Assembly (NCBI RefSeq): GCF_002920535.1
Contig: NZ_PQSS01000026.1
Coordinates: forward strand, 1 to 64,000
Reading direction: 5' to 3'
DNA: 64,000 bases
Source of the DNA: Streptomyces sp. Ru71
Lineage (GTDB): Bacteria; Actinomycetota; Actinomycetes; Streptomycetales; Streptomycetaceae
The notes under the pieces were generated by a model. It was given only the letters and a program-made list of their open reading frames with translations. It was not told the DNA's origin and ran no database searches. The position numbers and the translations under genes are program-made. Of the stretch, positions 24,172-32,814 are shown piece after piece (position 1 is the stretch's first letter; every line of letters begins with the position of its first letter).

Positions 24172-24921
24172 GTGAACCGCAGCAAGGCCCTGGCCCTCCT
24201 GGTCGCCGCCGTGTTCGTCGCGGCGGCGGGCACCACCGGGTGCGAACGGCAGACCGGGCAGCCGTCCCCGCGCACCGCGCCGCCGGCCGGCGGGCCCCGG
24301 GCCCACTCCGCTCCCCCGCGGGCGGCCGTCCGCCCCCTTCCCGGCATCGGACCCGTCATGCGTGCCCGCATCCCCGCGACCGCGCGGCAGGCCCTGGTCG
24401 TCACGGGCGCGACCGAGGACACCAACGAGGCCCGGGTGATGCTCTACGAGCAGGTGCCCGGCCTGGGCTGGCACGCGGTCGCAGGTCCGTGGCCGGCCCG
24501 CAACGGTCTGCGCGGCTGGACCGACGACCACGACGAGAACGACCTGCGCACCCCGATCGGTGTCTTCCGCCTCAGCGACGCCGGAGGTCTGCTGCCCGAC
24601 CCGGGTGCCCGGCTGCCGTACGACCAGGACGAAGGCTTCACGGCCTCCGGCACCGGGCACCTGGGCGAGCCGCTGGACGGCTCCTTCGACTATGTGATCG
24701 CCATCGACTACAACCGCGTGCCCGGCACCAGCCCCCTGGACGAGGACAGGCCCCTGGGCGCGGACAAGGGCGGCGGGGTGTGGCTGCACGTGGACCACGG
24801 CGGGCCGACCAACGCCTGTATCGCCCTGGACAAGGCCCATGTGCTCGCGCTGCTGCGCGTCCTGGACCCCGCCATGGAGCCGGTCGTCGTGATGGGTCCC
24901 GAGGCCGCGCTCAAGCAGTGA
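24172..24921 (+). CDS. Exported L,D-transpeptidase-like (YkuD) protein
   Basis: 249 residues, GTG start five bases after GGAGG. Residues 1-24 form a signal with a possible lipobox ending at Cys24 (AAGTTGC), though the usual leucine is missing. A Pro/Ala linker follows. The catalytic-like C-terminal domain has the family lead-in TDDHDENDLRTPIGVFRLSDAGG and the motif GVWLHVDHGGPTNACIAL, in which His and Cys would be the active-site pair. The family cross-links peptidoglycan; some members of this subgroup are uncharacterised. Its 3' end is 13 bp from the convergent sigma-CAP gene. Confidence 0.85.
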   Translation: MNRSKALALLVAAVFVAAAGTTGCERQTGQPSPRTAPPAGGPRAHSAPPRAAVRPLPGIGPVMRARIPATARQALVVTGATEDTNEARVMLYEQVPGLGWHAVAGPWPARNGLRGWTDDHDENDLRTPIGVFRLSDAGGLLPDPGARLPYDQDEGFTASGTGHLGEPLDGSFDYVIAIDYNRVPGTSPLDEDRPLGADKGGGVWLHVDHGGPTNACIALDKAHVLALLRVLDPAMEPVVVMGPEAALKQ

Positions 24922-24934
24922 GGGGCGGGCGGTC

Positions 24935-26581
24935 CTAGAGCAGGCTGCCGAAGTCCTGCGTCCACCAGGGGCCGCCGTCCCCGTCGTGGATGCCCACCCC
25001 GAGGTTCTTGAAGGAGCAGTTGAGGATGTTGGCCCGGTGGCCGGGGCTGTTCATCCAGGACGTCATCACCGACTGGGCCGTCTGCTGGCCCTTGGCTATG
25101 TTCTCGCCGTACGTCGACCAGCGGTAGCCGGCGGCCGTGATCCGCGCGCCGGGGTCGGTGCCGTCCGGGCTGACGTGGTCGAAGTAGTCGCGGGCGGCCA
25201 TGTCGTCGGAGTGGGCCTGCGCCGCGTCCCGCAGCCGGTCGTCGTCGGTGACCGGAGCGCAGCCGGCCGCCTGCCGCTCCTTGTTGACGAGGGCGATCAC
25301 CTGAGCGGCCAGGTCCGAGGAGGCCGGCTGGGCGGCCGCTCCCCGTGCCGGGGCCGGCGCGGACCGGGCGGGGCGTGTCGCGGTGGGCGCCGGGGTGTCC
25401 GTGCGGTGTGCGGCGGAGGGGCTCGCGCTCGGCGAGGCCGGGGCCGAAGCCGACCGGGACGCGGACGGAGACGGCGTGGGGCGGGCGCTCGCCGGCGACG
25501 ACGGCGAGCCGGTCGCGGAGGGGGCGGACGTGGCCAGGTCGGGGGCGATCGCCTGTTGACCGCCGCGCGCGGCGGTCTCCTCCTCGGCCGTACCGCTGCC
25601 GGGCAGGGTGGCGAGGTAGGTGAGGCCGCCGCCGACCAGGCACACCGCCACGACCGCGCCGCCGACGGCCCGCCGGCGCAGCCTGCGTCTGCGGCGTGCC
25701 GCACCGCGGGTGAGGGACCTGGCGCCGCGGTGTCCCCCCGGCCGCGGGGAGACCGCGTCGGCGGCCGACCCGGCCAGGGCCACGGTGTCCGCCGCGTAGC
25801 GGACCCGGTCCAGCAGCGAGCCGGCGACCGGGACGAGCGCCAGGCCCGCCAGCAGCCCCTCCGCCGGCATCAGGCCCTGCCACAGCCCCGAGCAGCGCGC
25901 GCAGCCGCGGGCGTGCCGGGCGACGCGCTTGCGCCACAGCGCGGAGGGCCGGCCGTCCCAGCCGGCCAGGTCGGCGTGCAGTTCCGGGCAGCGCGGCCGC
26001 GCGTCCAGCGCCCGCACGACCACCCGCGCCGCCTCCAGCTGGGCCTTCATCCGCTGCACGCGCACCGCCGTGTGCTGCGGGGTGAGTTCGAGTGCGGCGG
26101 CGACCTCGGCCCGGGTCAGCTCACCGGCGGTCTCCAGCCACCACAGCGACAGCAGTCCCCGGTCGTCGGGTTCCAGCCAGCGCGTGGCCCGCGCGGTCTC
26201 CTGACGCTGGCCGGACAGCTGCAGCCGGGTGATCGTCAGGTCGACGAAGTCGGCGCCCGGATCGGCGACGTCCCAGGCCTCCTCCACCGGCCCCTGGGCC
26301 GGCTGCCGCCGCTGCCAGTGGGCGCGCACCTGGTTCATCGCGATGGCCACCAGCCAGGAGCGGAAGCTCCCGGCGTCCCGCAGGCCGTCCAGGGAGTCCA
26401 GCGCCCGGAGCATGGTGTCCTGCACGACGTCGTCCACGTCCACCGAGCCGTTCAGCGCCCGGCCCACGATGTTGTAGACCAGCGGCAGGAACGCGGCGAC
26501 CAGCGCGTCCTGGGCCTGCTGGTCGCCGTCCCGGGCGGCGGTCACCAGCGCCGCCACCTCCACCGTGTGCCGTGTGTTCAT
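24935..26581 (-). CDS. ECF sigma factor fused to zinc finger, membrane anchor and extracellular CAP domain
   Basis: 548 residues, ATG after GGGGAG. Region 2 of a sigma-70 factor spans about residues 10-92 (DVDDVVQDTMLRALDSLDGLRDAGSFRSWLVAIAMNQVRAHWQR) and region 4 about 130-190 (EVAAALELTPQHTAVRVQRMKAQL). A zinc anti-sigma-like motif (HARGCARC, His223-x3-Cys227-x2-Cys230) follows. A basic stretch and one transmembrane helix (about 305-325), a Ser/Pro/Ala linker (about 345-420) and a CAP/SCP domain (423-548) complete it, with AHSDDMAARDYFDHVSPDG, YGENIAKG and SWMNSPGHRANILN. It looks like a sigma factor tethered to its own extracellular sensor. Known multidomain ECFs (ECF52-like) have a similar plan. 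Confidence 0.9.
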   Translation of the reverse strand: MNTRHTVEVAALVTAARDGDQQAQDALVAAFLPLVYNIVGRALNGSVDVDDVVQDTMLRALDSLDGLRDAGSFRSWLVAIAMNQVRAHWQRRQPAQGPVEEAWDVADPGADFVDLTITRLQLSGQRQETARATRWLEPDDRGLLSLWWLETAGELTRAEVAAALELTPQHTAVRVQRMKAQLEAARVVVRALDARPRCPELHADLAGWDGRPSALWRKRVARHARGCARCSGLWQGLMPAEGLLAGLALVPVAGSLLDRVRYAADTVALAGSAADAVSPRPGGHRGARSLTRGAARRRRRLRRRAVGGAVVAVCLVGGGLTYLATLPGSGTAEEETAARGGQQAIAPDLATSAPSATGSPSSPASARPTPSPSASRSASAPASPSASPSAAHRTDTPAPTATRPARSAPAPARGAAAQPASSDLAAQVIALVNKERQAAGCAPVTDDDRLRDAAQAHSDDMAARDYFDHVSPDGTDPGARITAAGYRWSTYGENIAKGQQTAQSVMTSWMNSPGHRANILNCSFKNLGVGIHDGDGGPWWTQDFGSLL

Positions 26582-26904
26582 GCGCAGCTCCCCTGTCCTC
26601 GACGTCGAACGTTGCGGTCCGTCACATGGGAGATCCCTGCGGGAGCACCGGATAACGGTTCTTCGGCCAAACGTGCGAGGAAAGGTCACCGCATCCGCGC
26701 CGTGCGTGCAAGGAAGGGCGTCACACCAGGGTGGGCCGCCCGGTGGACGGCGGGCGCGCACGGCGCGTCCGTTCGAGTGGAGGCGGCCGGTGCGGCGATG
26801 CGGCGCGGCGGCGGCCGGCGTTGAGCAGAACCCGTCACACCCTCACCCTCGACCTCACGGTCACCGTCCTTCGGACCGGGGCCGTCCCAGGAAAGGAACC
26901 GACC
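26582..26904. other. Intergenic region upstream of the sigma-CAP gene
   Basis: About 320 bp between the divergent sigma-CAP gene and a small peptide frame. It should hold the promoters of both, but I see no hexamer pair that I would defend, no hairpin terminator and no RNA gene. Open frames crossing it are arginine/glycine-rich with no family features. Confidence 0.4.
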
Positions 26905-26994
26905 ATGCGACGTACCGCACTGCTCGCCCTGTGCGCCCTGATTTCGGCCGCGGCCACCGGGTTCTTCACCACCGCGGCCATCCAGAGCCGCTGA
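26905..26994 (+). CDS. Putative 29-residue hydrophobic peptide
   Basis: MRRTALLALCALISAAATGFF-type sequence: two arginines, then about 20 apolar residues, then a short polar tail. AAGGAACC lies upstream of the ATG. It looks like a free signal peptide or a single-pass small membrane protein. Nothing identifies a function. It lies between the sigma-CAP gene and the MFS exporter, and the latter starts 123 bp downstream. Confidence 0.4.
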   Translation: MRRTALLALCALISAAATGFFTTAAIQSR

Positions 26995-27117
26995 TCGCGG
27001 CGCGAGCTCTCCGGTTGCGGGCCGGGGTGTGTGCCCGTACCCCGGTGGGGGAACCTGATTCGTCCCCGGGGTGCGGCACTGGTCCTTCCCCGACGCTCCA
27101 AACCGAGAGGAGCCCTT

Positions 27118-28626
27118 GTGACAGCACGGGCGTCAGCGGCGAGCGACCGGAACCCGGACACCGGGTACCGGCCCGACCCGCACCGCTGGCGGGCCCTGTG
27201 GGTCACTCTGGTGGCCGGATTCATGAGCCTGCTCGACGTGACGATCGTGGCGGTCGCGCTGCCCACGATCCAGCACGACCTGCACGCCTCCCCGGCGCAG
27301 GTCCAGTGGGTGGTCTCCGGGTATGCCCTCAGCTTCGCGCTGGCCCTGGTCACGGCCGGCCGCCTCGGGGACGCCCTGGACCGGCGCCGCATCTTCCTGC
27401 TGGCCCTGAGCGGCTTCGTGCTCTTCAGCGCGGCCTGCGGGGCGGCCCCCGACATCACCCTGCTGGTGGTGGCCCGTCTCGCCCAGGGGCTGGCGGCCGG
27501 GTTCATGGCACCGCAGAACTCGGCGCTGATCCAGCAGATGTTCCGCGGCGCCGAGCGCGGACGCGCCTTCGGCTTCTTCGGCGCGACCGTCGGTGTCTCC
27601 GCGGCCGCCGGCCCGATCACCGGGGGTGCCATCCTGGCCCTGGCGTCCGGCGCGCAGGGCTGGCGGTGGATCTTCTACGTCAACGTGCCCATCGGCATCC
27701 TGGCCGTGCTGCTCGGCCGCCGGCTGCTGCCCCGGACCCGGCGCTCGGGTCGCGGGCGTGTGGACTGGCCCGGGGTGGTGCTGCTGGGTCTCGGTGTGCT
27801 CGCGCTGATGTATCCGCTGGTCCAGGCGGACTCCGGGGGCATCGGCCGGGTGTGGTGGCTGTTCCCGGTGGGCGCGGCGGTGCTTGCACTCTTCACCTTC
27901 TGGCAGCACCGGCTCGTCGCGCGGGGCGCCCAGCCGCTGCTCGATCCCCGCCTGTTCACCAGCGTGCGCGGGTATGCCGCCGGTGCCGCCGTGGGCACGC
28001 TGTACTTCGTCGGCTTCAGCGGCGTCTTCCTGGTCTTCGCGCTGTTCTACCAGCACGGCCTCGGCTTCTCGCCGCTGCGCTCGGGTCTGGCCGTGACGCC
28101 CTTCGCCTTCGGCTCGGCGTGCGCGGCGGTGGGTTCGGGCCGTCTGGTGGACCGGTTCGGGCGGCTGCTCACCGTGTGCGGCCTCGCCGGGGTGATCGTC
28201 GGCCTGGGCGGCACCGCGCTGCTGCTGCTCCTCGCGCCCCTGGACGTCGCTCCGTGGATCGCGGCCCCGCTGCTGCTCGTCGGGGGCGTCGGCAGTGGTC
28301 TGGTGGTCTCCCCGAACATCACCCTGACCCTGCGGGACGTCCCGGTGCGCATGGCCGGCGCGGCGGGCGGCGCCCTGCAGACGGGGCAGCGGCTCGGTGC
28401 GGCCGTGGGCACGGCGGCGCTGCCCGGCCTGTTCTACCTGGTGCTGGGCCGCGACGACGACTACCGCCGCGCGGTCGTGACCGCGCTGGCCGCGGCACTG
28501 GTGGGCATGCTCGCCTCGCTGGCGCTGGCGACGTTCGACTGGCGGCGCGACCGGTGCGCCAACGGGCCGCGCGGGAAGTGCCCGGACGAGGTCGCCCACG
28601 ACCCGGTGCACGCCCGGCACCCCTGA
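27118..28626 (+). CDS. MFS transporter, DHA2/EmrB-QacA type
   Basis: 502 residues from a GTG seven to nine bases after GAGAGGAG. About 14 transmembrane segments. Family motifs: motif D1-like FMSLLDVTIVAVALPTIQHDLHASPAQVQWVVSGYALSFA, motif A GRLGDALDRRRIF, and motif C-like GFFGATVGVSAAAGPITGGAIL. These are drug/proton antiporters; substrates cannot be told. It is a single transcription unit closed by a strong hairpin at 28642-28680. No regulator gene is adjacent. Confidence 0.93.
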   Translation: MTARASAASDRNPDTGYRPDPHRWRALWVTLVAGFMSLLDVTIVAVALPTIQHDLHASPAQVQWVVSGYALSFALALVTAGRLGDALDRRRIFLLALSGFVLFSAACGAAPDITLLVVARLAQGLAAGFMAPQNSALIQQMFRGAERGRAFGFFGATVGVSAAAGPITGGAILALASGAQGWRWIFYVNVPIGILAVLLGRRLLPRTRRSGRGRVDWPGVVLLGLGVLALMYPLVQADSGGIGRVWWLFPVGAAVLALFTFWQHRLVARGAQPLLDPRLFTSVRGYAAGAAVGTLYFVGFSGVFLVFALFYQHGLGFSPLRSGLAVTPFAFGSACAAVGSGRLVDRFGRLLTVCGLAGVIVGLGGTALLLLLAPLDVAPWIAAPLLLVGGVGSGLVVSPNITLTLRDVPVRMAGAAGGALQTGQRLGAAVGTAALPGLFYLVLGRDDDYRRAVVTALAAALVGMLASLALATFDWRRDRCANGPRGKCPDEVAHDPVHARHP

Positions 28627-28641
28627 CCGGTCCCGTACGTC

Positions 28642-28680
28642 GAAGGCCCCGGTCGGCGGAAAGTGCCGACCCGGGCCTTC
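28642..28680. terminator. Bidirectional hairpin terminator
   Basis: 16-bp stem with one mismatch: GAAGGCCCCGGTCGGC, seven-base loop, GCCGACCCGGGCCTTC. It lies between the convergent MFS and phosphoesterase genes and can serve both. Confidence 0.85.
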
Positions 28681-28694
28681 TCACGGCATCCGGG

Positions 28695-31451
28695 TCAGCC
28701 GTCGGACTCCGCCGACGGGATGGCGGCGCCGGGCACGTCCTGCGGGGCGTAGATCTTGCTCTCGCCCGGGTACGGCTTCTTCCACTCGTGCGTCTGGTAC
28801 CACGTGAAGTGGTTCATCTGCGCGGGGTTGGCGAAGTCCGGCACCGCGTGCGGACCGGTCAGGCGCTGCTTCGCCTTCCAGGCGTCCCACTCGGCCGCGA
28901 GCTGCTCCTTGTCGGCCGGGACCTTCGCCGACGGCACGGCCGCGGCCTGCGGGTTCTGCGGGGCCGGCGTGTCGGTGCCGCACGGGGGCGGGGTCTTCAG
29001 GCCGTCGGTCAGCGAGGCCCGGTTGGGCAGCGCCGTGAACGGCGTGAGGTCCGGGTGCTGGGTGAAGGTGCCGCGCATCGGGGTGGCCGCGCTGTCCTTC
29101 TGGTTCATCGGGTGGATCCCGAGGATCTGCTCGATGGTCCGGATCATCGTGATCTGGGTGTAGTAGTGGCTGTCGACCACGCCGTGCCGGGCCCAGGGGC
29201 TGATGATCTGGATCGGGGCGCGGTGGCCGTCGACATGGTCGAGACCGGCCTGGGAGTCGTCCTCGACGACGAAGATCGCCGAGTCCTTCCAGTACTTGCT
29301 GTGCGAGATCGTGTCGACCATCCGGCCGACCGCGAGGTCGTTGTCCGCGACCTGGGCCGTCGCGCTCGCCGGGCCGCCGGTGTGGTCGTTGGAGAACCAG
29401 AACATGTTCAGGTTCGCCGGACCGTTCTTCTCGAAGTCCTGCTTCCAGATCTCGTACTTGTAGACGTCCGGGACGTCGAGGTCGAACATCGGGAAGCCGG
29501 GCGCCGAGACGGCGTTGAGCGACGGGATCGCCGAGCCGGTCTGGATCGGGTAGGCGGTCGGCTTGCCGGTGGCGGCCATGTCCTTGGCGTCGCAGTACAG
29601 GTTCTGCCAGGTCGCGCCGGCCGGCTTGCTCTCGATGGACTGGAACTCGCCGAAGTCGCGGACGGTCTTCCCGGCCGCCTGCGCGCCCGTCCAGATGAAG
29701 CCGGACCTCTGGTGGCCGAGCGCGTCGTTCTCGGTGTCGTAGCTGCGCTGGTACTCGCCGGCCGAGGACTCGGTGTACTCTGGGTCGTCGGCCTGCATCA
29801 GCCAGTTGTGGCCCTCGGCGGAGTTCGTGCCGATGTCGTAGGTGTTGTCGTACAGGCCGAACTGCCTGGCCAGCGCGTGCTGGTTGGGCGTCACGTTCTC
29901 GCCGAACTGCGTCACCGACGGGTCGCCGTTGCCCTCGGGGATGTCACCGAAGACCTGGTCGTAGGTCCGGTTCTCCTTGACGATGAGGAAGACGTGCTTG
30001 ATCGTCGAGGGGTCGCCGAGCCGGACGGGCACCGGTATCGGCCTGGCCTGGTCGCGGGCCTGGCTGAACGCGACCCGGCCGCCGGTCCAGCCGTTCTGCT
30101 CGAAGACCTTGGCGGTCTGGGAGCGGATGACGCTGTCGTCGGGCAGCGTGAACCGCTGCACGCTCGACGTCGTGTCGTGGGTGGCGTGGCCGGCCTTGGT
30201 GGTGGGCCGGCGGGCGTCGATACCGCGGGTGTTGGAGACGTACACCTGGTCGCCGACGGTGGCGATCTCGGAGGGGAAGTAGTCCGTCGGGAGCAGGCCG
30301 ACGTAACTCACCGGCTCCTGCGCGGTGGTGTACCGGTAGACGGCGACGGCGTTGGCGCGGCCGAGCGTCACCAGCAGGTGACCGTCGTCGGTGAGCGTCA
30401 CCGCGTCGGGCTCGTAGCCCACGGACGCCTCGGGCCACGGCTGGGTGGCGATCGTCTGGACGACCTTGTCGCGGGCGGTGTCGATGACCGACACGTCGTT
30501 GGTGGCGGTGTTGGTGACGAACAGCGCGCCCTTCTTGGCGTACAGGGCCGTCGGGTGCAGTCCGACGTCGATGCTCGCGGGGGCGACGTCCGGGTGCGCG
30601 AGGTCGATGACGCTGACCGTGCCGGTGGTGGTGGCACCGGTCCTGGGGTCGGCCGGCACCTGGGTGCCGTAGGAGTTCATGGTGGTCTCGCCGGGCTTGG
30701 CCGGGCGTCCGCCCTCGTTGCTGACGTAGAGCTTGTCGCCGACCCGGACGAGGTCGCGGGGCGCGTTGCCGACGGCCCAGCTCTGTTTGATCGCGCCGGT
30801 CGCCGCGTCGAGGGCGACCACCCGGTTCTGGCCGTTGACGGCGGCGTACACGGTGGAGCCGTCGGCCGCGAACACCGGCTCGCCGACCAGCGCGTGCTTG
30901 GTGCCGTCGGCCGGGATCGGGACCGGCACCGGGTTGGTGACGCTGCCGTCCGGGTTCACCGTGAACCGGGTGTAGCCGTCGGTCTGGCCCAGCCACAGCT
31001 GTTTGCCGTCGGGCGAGTAGGTGGGGCCCTCCTGGCCCACGCTGTTGCTCTTCAGGCGCGGGGTGGAGGCGGCTGCGGTGCCGACGACCTGCTGCACCTG
31101 GTAGTTCTTCAGGTCGACGAGGGCCAGCGCGGCGCCGCCGTCGGTGATCGCGGCGGCCAGGTGGGTGCCGTCCGGGCTGACGGACGACGACATGATCTTG
31201 CCGTTGTTGATGACCAGGCGGTCGCCGTACGGGGCGATGTACTGGTCGCTGGAGACGACCTGGCCGCGATCGGTCGTCTGGCCGACCTGGTCGGTGCCGA
31301 ACTGGTGGGTCTGGGCGTAGGCGACACCAGCGGCCACCACGGCGAGGGCGGTGGAGCCCGCCGTGACCAGGGGTATCCGCTGGCCGATGTGTCTGGCGAG
31401 AAGGCCGGGGGTGTCCTTCTCGACACGCCTGCGACGGCGTGTTACCTGCAT
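28695..31451 (-). CDS. Exported YncE-type beta-propeller fused to a phosphoesterase
   Basis: 918 residues from the ATG behind GAAGGGA. An N-terminal anchor (IPLVTAGSTALAVVAAGVAYA) lies at about residues 25-45. A seven-bladed YVTN/YncE propeller follows (about 55-470; SVSPDGTHLAAAITDGG, LVRVGDKLYVSNEGGRPA, DVSVIDTARDKVVQTI). A phosphoesterase/phospholipase C-like domain comes next (about 480-820), with HVFLIVKENRTYDQVFGD, GHNWLMQ, WFSNDHTGG and SAIFVVEDDSQAGLDHVDGHRAP metal-site segments. It lies 4 bp after the ABC permease stop, so it belongs to that operon. Substrate unknown; activity on phospholipids or phosphorylated wall polymers is possible. Confidence 0.9.
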   Translation of the reverse strand: MQVTRRRRRVEKDTPGLLARHIGQRIPLVTAGSTALAVVAAGVAYAQTHQFGTDQVGQTTDRGQVVSSDQYIAPYGDRLVINNGKIMSSSVSPDGTHLAAAITDGGAALALVDLKNYQVQQVVGTAAASTPRLKSNSVGQEGPTYSPDGKQLWLGQTDGYTRFTVNPDGSVTNPVPVPIPADGTKHALVGEPVFAADGSTVYAAVNGQNRVVALDAATGAIKQSWAVGNAPRDLVRVGDKLYVSNEGGRPAKPGETTMNSYGTQVPADPRTGATTTGTVSVIDLAHPDVAPASIDVGLHPTALYAKKGALFVTNTATNDVSVIDTARDKVVQTIATQPWPEASVGYEPDAVTLTDDGHLLVTLGRANAVAVYRYTTAQEPVSYVGLLPTDYFPSEIATVGDQVYVSNTRGIDARRPTTKAGHATHDTTSSVQRFTLPDDSVIRSQTAKVFEQNGWTGGRVAFSQARDQARPIPVPVRLGDPSTIKHVFLIVKENRTYDQVFGDIPEGNGDPSVTQFGENVTPNQHALARQFGLYDNTYDIGTNSAEGHNWLMQADDPEYTESSAGEYQRSYDTENDALGHQRSGFIWTGAQAAGKTVRDFGEFQSIESKPAGATWQNLYCDAKDMAATGKPTAYPIQTGSAIPSLNAVSAPGFPMFDLDVPDVYKYEIWKQDFEKNGPANLNMFWFSNDHTGGPASATAQVADNDLAVGRMVDTISHSKYWKDSAIFVVEDDSQAGLDHVDGHRAPIQIISPWARHGVVDSHYYTQITMIRTIEQILGIHPMNQKDSAATPMRGTFTQHPDLTPFTALPNRASLTDGLKTPPPCGTDTPAPQNPQAAAVPSAKVPADKEQLAAEWDAWKAKQRLTGPHAVPDFANPAQMNHFTWYQTHEWKKPYPGESKIYAPQDVPGAAIPSAESDG

Positions 31452-31455
31452 GGAG

Positions 31456-32814
31456 TCATCCCTTCGAGGTGGCGGGGAGAAGCTCGACGTTGCCGTCGAA
31501 CTGCCAGAGGGGGTTGGGCGCGTCACCGGTCGCGGTGCGCACCAGGAAGTAGCCGTTGACTTCCTTCGGACCGTCGCCGTCGGCCATGAAGCGGCCGTCC
31601 GCGGTGACGTCGAGCTGGTAGACGGCCTGGCCCGCGGCCTGGACGCCGGGCAGGTGCCAGGTGACGACGCAGCGCCAGTCGTTGCCCGGGCCCTCGGCGG
31701 CGACCTTGAGGCTGCCCTTGGTGCACGCCGCCGTGGCCTTCAGCGCCGCCTCGGTGACATCCGGGCGGTTGAGCTGCTCGGTCTGCATGCGGTACAGGTG
31801 CGCGAACTCGGCGGCGAGGGAGCGCTGCAGCTTGTCCTGCTCGATCCCGGAGCCGGTGGCGCCGGTCGTCGCGGCGACCACGGCCGCGCCCGCGCCGACC
31901 AGCGCGACGAGCGGCAGCACGCCGGCGGTGAGGGCGCGGCGGGCCGATCCGTCGTAGGCCGGGTCGGTGAAGTCCCGCCGCAGGAAGAGGACATACGCCG
32001 CGGCGGTCGCGGTCACTGCCCACACCAGGCTCACGGCGACGCCGATGAGGAGCGGGGTGAGCTGGCCCGGGCTTGTGAACAGGCCGTTCCAGGAGATGAA
32101 GGCGTAGCCGGGCAGGGCCAGGCGGACGGCCACGGGCAGCGGCAGCATCTGGGCGAGCTGCATCGCCAGGGCGACGAGCGCGGGCAGCAGCAGCCCCATC
32201 GGGGAACGGCCCAGCAGGACGGACCCGAGCAGTCCGATCGCGGCCAGCGCCAGGGTCGGGGCAAGGGCGCAGGCCCAGGCGAGCAGGACCTTCGCGGCGG
32301 CGTCGCCCGGGGTCAGCAGATGGCCATCGAGGCCGACCAGCGGCTGGTTCCCGACGGCCAGGAGGCCGCCGGCGACGCCGGAGACGACGAGCCCGGCCAC
32401 CATCAGCAGGATGACGGTGAGTCCGGCCAGGGCCTTCGCGGCGAAGATGCGCCGGGGTGAGCGCACGGCCACGAGGAGGTGGCGCCAGGTGCCGAGCCGG
32501 TCCTCGGCGGCGAACACGTCACCGGCGACGACCGAGGTGAGCAGCGGCAGCGCCCAGGTACCCGCGAAGCCGAGCAGCACCAGGGGCCCGGCCCAGCCGG
32601 TGGCGTGCATCCAGCGGCCGAAGAGGGTGTCGACGGGCAGGGTGCTCTGCCCGCTCACCGCGGCGACGAACAGCCCCGGGGCGAGCCAGCAGGCGAGGAC
32701 GAGCAGGCGGATCCGCCACTGCGAGAGGAGTTTGACCAGTTCGAAGCGGTAGCCGCGGGACACGGACACGCGCGGGGTGATGGCAACGCTGTCACGGGTG
32801 ACGGTCGCGGTCAT
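31456..32814 (-). CDS. ABC transporter permease
   Basis: 452 residues. About six transmembrane segments occupy residues 30-300 (LLVLACWLAPGLFVAAVSG, GPLVLLGFAGTWALPLLTSVVAGDVFA, LAGLTVILLMVAGLVVSGVAGGLLAV). The last anchor is at GVLPLVALVGAGAAVVAA, followed by an extracytoplasmic C-terminal domain of about 140 residues. This is the ABC-2 type export permease plan; EDRLGTWRHLL is the cytoplasmic loop typical of it. It overlaps the ATPase gene by four bases and precedes the phosphoesterase by 4 bp. The large external tail is unusual and may work with the phosphoesterase. Confidence 0.87.
   Translation of the reverse strand: MTATVTRDSVAITPRVSVSRGYRFELVKLLSQWRIRLLVLACWLAPGLFVAAVSGQSTLPVDTLFGRWMHATGWAGPLVLLGFAGTWALPLLTSVVAGDVFAAEDRLGTWRHLLVAVRSPRRIFAAKALAGLTVILLMVAGLVVSGVAGGLLAVGNQPLVGLDGHLLTPGDAAAKVLLAWACALAPTLALAAIGLLGSVLLGRSPMGLLLPALVALAMQLAQMLPLPVAVRLALPGYAFISWNGLFTSPGQLTPLLIGVAVSLVWAVTATAAAYVLFLRRDFTDPAYDGSARRALTAGVLPLVALVGAGAAVVAATTGATGSGIEQDKLQRSLAAEFAHLYRMQTEQLNRPDVTEAALKATAACTKGSLKVAAEGPGNDWRCVVTWHLPGVQAAGQAVYQLDVTADGRFMADGDGPKEVNGYFLVRTATGDAPNPLWQFDGNVELLPATSKG

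Noticed and set aside
26565..31559. A 1,664-codon plus-strand frame spanning the MFS and phosphoesterase genes
   Set aside because: Low-complexity shadow in a different frame; it crosses a strong terminator and two real genes.
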